From Planctomycetota bacterium (GTDB taxonomy: Bacteria > Planctomycetota > Planctomycetia > Gemmatales > Gemmataceae), in the NCBI GenBank assembly GCA_016873225.1, contig VGXS01000001.1, forward strand, positions 62,001 to 126,000: a stretch of 64,000 nt of DNA, given 5' to 3'. Both the position numbers and the translations under genes were made by a program. The notes under the pieces were generated by a model. That model searched no databases. It was not told the DNA's origin and was given only the letters and a program-made list of their open reading frames with translations. The stretch's first letter is position 1. Each line of letters begins with the position of its first letter. Positions 61,472 to 64,000 of this stretch are shown in pieces.

Positions 61472-62032
61472 ATGCAGCGATTCCGTCTGGTGATGTTGGC
61501 AATCCTGATGGCCGGCCTGGCCGGCGTCTCCCAAGGACAGGACGCCAAGAAGAAAAACGCCAAGGTGGCGCCAACCGTCGAGGGGAAGTCGCTGGGCAAC
61601 GGCGTGTTCACGGGTGTCGTGAAGGATCCGCCCGAAGGCAACAGGGTGGTGATTCGTCAGATTCCGTCCGTGAAGGCGACCCAGCCGATGCCAGCGCCCA
61701 TGCCCAAAGGGAAAGGAAAGGCCCCCGCGGACGCCAAGGGCAAATCGGATCCGACGGAATACGCCTTCACGGTGGCAACCGGCGCCCCGGTTGTTTTCCG
61801 GGTGCTGCCCGAGGCCTTTGATGATAAGGGCGACATCATCAAGCCAACCCCGGAGCAGCTTCAGAAACTGCGTTCCGGCGGCCTGCCTGGCAAGCTGGAA
61901 CAGGTGCGCACCGGCATGGTCCTTCGCCTGACTCAAAAAGGCGAAACGGTGAACCGCGTCGAGGTGATTTCCGAGGTGGACCAACCGCTTTCCAAGCAGG
62001 CGAAAACCCCGGCAACGCCCAAGAAAAAGTAG
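61472..62032 (+). CDS. Secreted lysine-rich hypothetical protein
   Basis: The 186-residue protein begins with a signal peptide ([23 protein letters not shown]), followed by a lysine-rich linker, a small beta-rich stretch ('[23 protein letters not shown]') with a '[15 protein letters not shown]' insertion, '[37 protein letters not shown]', and a lysine-rich tail (KTPATPKKK). It is preceded by GAGG and lies 8 bp after the small membrane protein. No family or function is recognised. Confidence 0.78.
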   Translation: MQRFRLVMLAILMAGLAGVSQGQDAKKKNAKVAPTVEGKSLGNGVFTGVVKDPPEGNRVVIRQIPSVKATQPMPAPMPKGKGKAPADAKGKSDPTEYAFTVATGAPVVFRVLPEAFDDKGDIIKPTPEQLQKLRSGGLPGKLEQVRTGMVLRLTQKGETVNRVEVISEVDQPLSKQAKTPATPKKK

Positions 62033-62082
62033 TCTTCCGGGTTGCCGAGGCAGGTACCGCCAGATATTTTGATATTTCATAG

Positions 62083-62156
62083 CGGGGCGTGGCGCAGCCT
62101 GGTAGCGCGCTTGGTTCGGGACCAAGAGGTCGCAGGTTCGAATCCTGTCGCCCCGA
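62083..62156 (+). tRNA. tRNA-Pro (anticodon CGG)
   Basis: Acceptor CGGGGCG pairs with CGCCCCG. The anticodon arm CTTGG-TTCGGGA-CCAAG gives CGG, and the T-arm GCAGG-TTCGAAT-CCTGT closes with one G-U pair. The discriminator is A at 62156. The length is 74 nt and no CCA is encoded. Confidence 0.96.
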
Positions 62157-62204
62157 CTAGCCAAGCCATACCCTACAATTATTTTGATCGAAATCATTTT
62201 TCAG

Positions 62205-62238
62205 GCCAATATTACTGATATTGGCTCGATATTTTTTG
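62205..62238 (+). terminator. Possible terminator after tRNA-Pro
   Basis: GCCAATAT (62205-62212) pairs with ATATTGGC (62218-62225) around a 5-nt loop, followed by a T6 run near 62231-62236. The stem is AT-rich, so strength is uncertain. Confidence 0.45.
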
Positions 62239-62806
62239 TTGATTCAACCTCTTTCATTTACATAATCTTCATGAACTTCATGTCATGTCGCATGAAGTGA
62301 TGGGGTGGCTCGTTGATTACCTCATTCTTGGAAGAAGGAAATCGTCGATCACCCGGACGGAAGACTGGCCTCCGTTAAGGGAATGCAATCGTCGACATTC
62401 AAGCGGGCCCGCCTCGCGCTTAGAGCAAAATTCAAATAACTGACCTGCTCAAGACCTCAGCACCCGCCATCATTCCGTTAGCCCTTTCATGTCCCTGAAG
62501 CGTCGAACGGCGCGTGTGACCTTTCAACTGGCGCTAGATTATTGAATGTCTGCGAGGGCCCCTCACTTCGTTCAGGGCTCCTAAGCATCGTCAGCCTTTG
62601 TCTGGCATCATTTTGAGATTCGTTCATCGCTAACGAGCCCCCAGCGAAGTGAGGGGCGAGTCGATCTGCGGACGCCCATCATGTCGCAAAAGCCCAAACA
62701 GTATTTGATTAATCCGGTTAGGAAATGCCGGATATTTTTATCGTTTTGACGGCAAAAAACCTCTAGTATATCATTCTCGATCTACCATTTTTCAAGGACC
62801 ATTGAC
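62239..62806. other. AT-richer intergenic accessory region
   Basis: About 570 bp without a supported gene. It holds CTTCATG/CATGAAG arms at 62267-62297 and the longer inverted repeat described separately. The base composition is lower in G+C than the bulk of the window. An AT-rich stretch just before 62807 probably carries the promoter of the FGE-like lipoprotein gene. Confidence 0.55.
62558..62657. repeat. Inverted repeat with 29-nt arms
   Basis: The arm at 62558-62586 (GCCCCTCACTTCGTTCAGGG...) and the reverse complement of 62629-62657 agree at about 24 of 29 positions, with a 42-nt spacer. It resembles repeated palindromic elements scattered in some planctomycete genomes, but whether it recurs elsewhere cannot be judged from this window. 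Confidence 0.6.
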
Positions 62807-63688
62807 ATGAAGACTTGGCACTTGTTCCTGCTGCCCTTGATTGCAGAATTCATTATCGGTTGCGGGAGTGCGGAGAATAAGTCCAAGGAAATCGCCAGCA
62901 GCAAGGGAATCTCCAATAGCAAAAGATTCGCCAGTAGCAAGGGAAACGCCAATAGCAAGGAAATGACCAACAGCATCGGCATGAAGCTGGTGCGGATACC
63001 CAAGGGCAAGTTCATGATGGGTAGCCGCGAAAGGGAAGTTGGAAGAGAAGATAATGAAACCCAACATGAGGTGATTTTGACAAAGGATTTTTACCTTGGA
63101 ATCTATGAGGTCACTCAGGCCGAGTACGAAAAGGTGATGGGTAACAATCCAAGCGAATTCAAAGGTGCCAGTACGCCTGTCGAAATGGTGAGTTGGAACG
63201 ATGCTTCTGAATTCTGCAAGAAGTTATCAGACTTCCCGGAGGAGAAGAAAGCTGGGCGTGTTTACCGTCTGCCAACGGAAGCCCAGTGGGAATACGCGTG
63301 CCGGGCGGGAACGACAACGCCGTTTCATTTTGGCAATGAACTCAACGGCACCCAGGCCAACTGCAATGGGGCCGAGCCATATGGAACCGAAGCCAAGGGG
63401 CCGTATTTGGAAAAGACCAGTGCCGTGGGAAGTTATCCGCCCAATGCTTGGGGCCTTTATGACATGCATGGGAATGTGGATGAGTGGTGTTCGGACTGGT
63501 ATGGCGAATATCTAGTTACAAGAAATACAGATCCACAAGGTCCACAAAAGGGTGAAGTTCGGGTGCTGCGGGGCGGGTCTTGGAACTTCCACTCCAAGAA
63601 CTGTCGGGCCTCGTTTCGCAACGTGGACGTTCTGGGCAACCGCAACTGCGACAACGGTTTCCGGGTTCTCCTCCCCCTAGACTTCTGA
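62807..63688 (+). CDS. FGE/SUMF1-like lipoprotein
   Basis: The 293-residue protein begins with a lipoprotein signal (lipobox IIGC, Cys19), then a low-complexity linker with repeated SSKG/NSK units (residues ~22-52), then the FGE-sulfatase fold: 'MKLVRIPKGKFMMGSRERE', 'FYLGIYEVTQAEYEKVMGNNPSEFKG', 'TPVEMVSWNDASEFCKKLSD', 'YRLPTEAQWEYACRAGTTTPFHFG', 'WGLYDMHGNVDEWCSDWYGEY' and 'RGGSWNFHSKNCRASFR'. Only the second of the two FGE cysteines is present, so it is unlikely to make formylglycine. Similar genes occur in many planctomycetal surface proteins. It lies in the AT-richer tail, next to a repeat of the 27 kb family. Confidence 0.88.
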   Translation: MKTWHLFLLPLIAEFIIGCGSAENKSKEIASSKGISNSKRFASSKGNANSKEMTNSIGMKLVRIPKGKFMMGSREREVGREDNETQHEVILTKDFYLGIYEVTQAEYEKVMGNNPSEFKGASTPVEMVSWNDASEFCKKLSDFPEEKKAGRVYRLPTEAQWEYACRAGTTTPFHFGNELNGTQANCNGAEPYGTEAKGPYLEKTSAVGSYPPNAWGLYDMHGNVDEWCSDWYGEYLVTRNTDPQGPQKGEVRVLRGGSWNFHSKNCRASFRNVDVLGNRNCDNGFRVLLPLDF

Positions 63689-64000
63689 TTTTGATTGATA
63701 TCTTTATATTGCTATTTGTGGTGTTGATTTTGGGTTGGCTTGTTTTTCCAAAAACGCATCATGGTTGAGATGCAAGTCTATTCTGATTTGCTCACTCATA
63801 CCGTTTTCAAATACATCAATTGGATCGGTAATGACGATAATAAAGCAACTTTCGCATATTAAAAAGAGCCCCGAAAAGAGGTGAAAAGCACCGGATTGAG
63901 CGGGTGAATCTCAATACGCCTTACTCACTCCGCTTTCGGCTCCTCTGGGGACTCCATTTGTTTCTACCATGGCTCCCGCAGGTGCTCCTTGACCGACTCG
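63689..64000. other. Window end: repeat remnant, no gene supported
   Basis: About 312 bp with no convincing coding frame. The segment at about 63820-63910 is a diverged member of the 27 kb inverted-repeat family. The remaining ~90 bp show nothing recognisable and the sequence is cut by the window edge. Confidence 0.5.
63820..63910 (+). repeat. Diverged copy of the 27 kb element's terminal repeat
   Basis: GCATATTAAAAAGAGCCCCG followed by a GAGGTG...AGCACC...GAGCGGGT pattern matches the inner half of the 84-bp repeat and continues past its inner edge (compare GCATGTTAAAAAG and GGTGCGAAGCGCC at 27151-27195). The GGTG-AAAA-GCACC region can still form the small hairpin seen at the left end. Confidence 0.62.

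Overview
This 64 kb window is high-GC chromosomal DNA that reads as Planctomycetota, probably Gemmatales or a close relative. The phylum call rests on several signs: a DUF1549/DUF1553 cytochrome-like protein paired with a DUF1501 protein, BBP2- and BBP7-type outer-membrane barrels, a clostripain-like surface protein with the N-terminal 'LEALESREVP' motif, tandem DUF4159 domains, Tat-exported Gfo/Idh/MocA oxidoreductases, a C-rich (MJ0042-type) zinc ribbon joined to a DUF1559-like tail, and many secreted peptidases. The family-level placement is inference.

Layout. 0-6.2 kb: the end of an oxidoreductase gene, then a leftward operon (TPR protein, yebC, PQQ-like beta-propeller) and a secreted protein. 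6.2-9.3 kb: rpmA, tRNA-Glu, a calpain-like protease with an EF-hand, and thiC behind a TPP riboswitch. 9.3-16 kb: a tandem-DUF4159 protein, a BBP7 barrel and a clostripain-like surface protease. 16-19.4 kb: nnrE and two selenoprotein genes (a peroxiredoxin and a heavy-metal-associated lipoprotein) on either side of a BBP2 porin. 19.4-27 kb: an S9 peptidase, a candidate structured small RNA, a UxaC-like amidohydrolase, gyrA and an epimerase. 27.1-29.7 kb: a 2.6 kb insertion bounded by 84-bp inverted repeats, carrying a zinc-ribbon membrane gene with an early UGA and a formylglycine-generating-enzyme-like gene. 29.7-32.7 kb: a three-gene type III polyketide synthase operon. 32.7-42.1 kb: PP2C phosphatase, a DsbD-alpha-like protein, an unplaced secreted protein, a lone rplC, tRNA-Phe, an oxidoreductase and the DUF1553/DUF1501 pair. 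42.1-46.9 kb: two trypsin/PDZ proteins, proB and a beta-propeller-like protein. 46.9-55.7 kb: a leftward run of S46 peptidase, OPT transporter, purM, a KDG-type kinase, a sigma-54 activator and a sigma-70-like factor. 55.9-62.2 kb: a zinc-ribbon/DUF1559-like protein, the rraA-pyk-PII operon, two small genes and tRNA-Pro. 62.2-64 kb: an AT-richer accessory tail with inverted repeats, a second FGE-like gene (a lipoprotein) and a diverged copy of the 27 kb repeat.

How the genes fit together. Several pairs share ATGA or GTGA stop/start overlaps, which implies translational coupling: methyltransferase-flavoprotein-PKS, OPT transporter-S46 peptidase, sigma factor-sigma-54 activator, and pyruvate kinase-PII. 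The first resembles a methylated phenolic-lipid or quinone pathway. The second resembles peptide scavenging, with uptake and dipeptide release. Central-metabolism genes (thiC, purM, proB, pyk, rraA, a KDG-type kinase) are scattered among secreted-protein genes.

The most unusual signals are: two UGA-decoded selenoproteins, each with a plausible bacterial SECIS hairpin, within 2.5 kb; a candidate minus-strand RNA whose successive hairpins all show the same C-rich loop and which ends in an intrinsic terminator; and the inverted-repeat element, whose repeat family recurs beside the other FGE-like gene at the window end.
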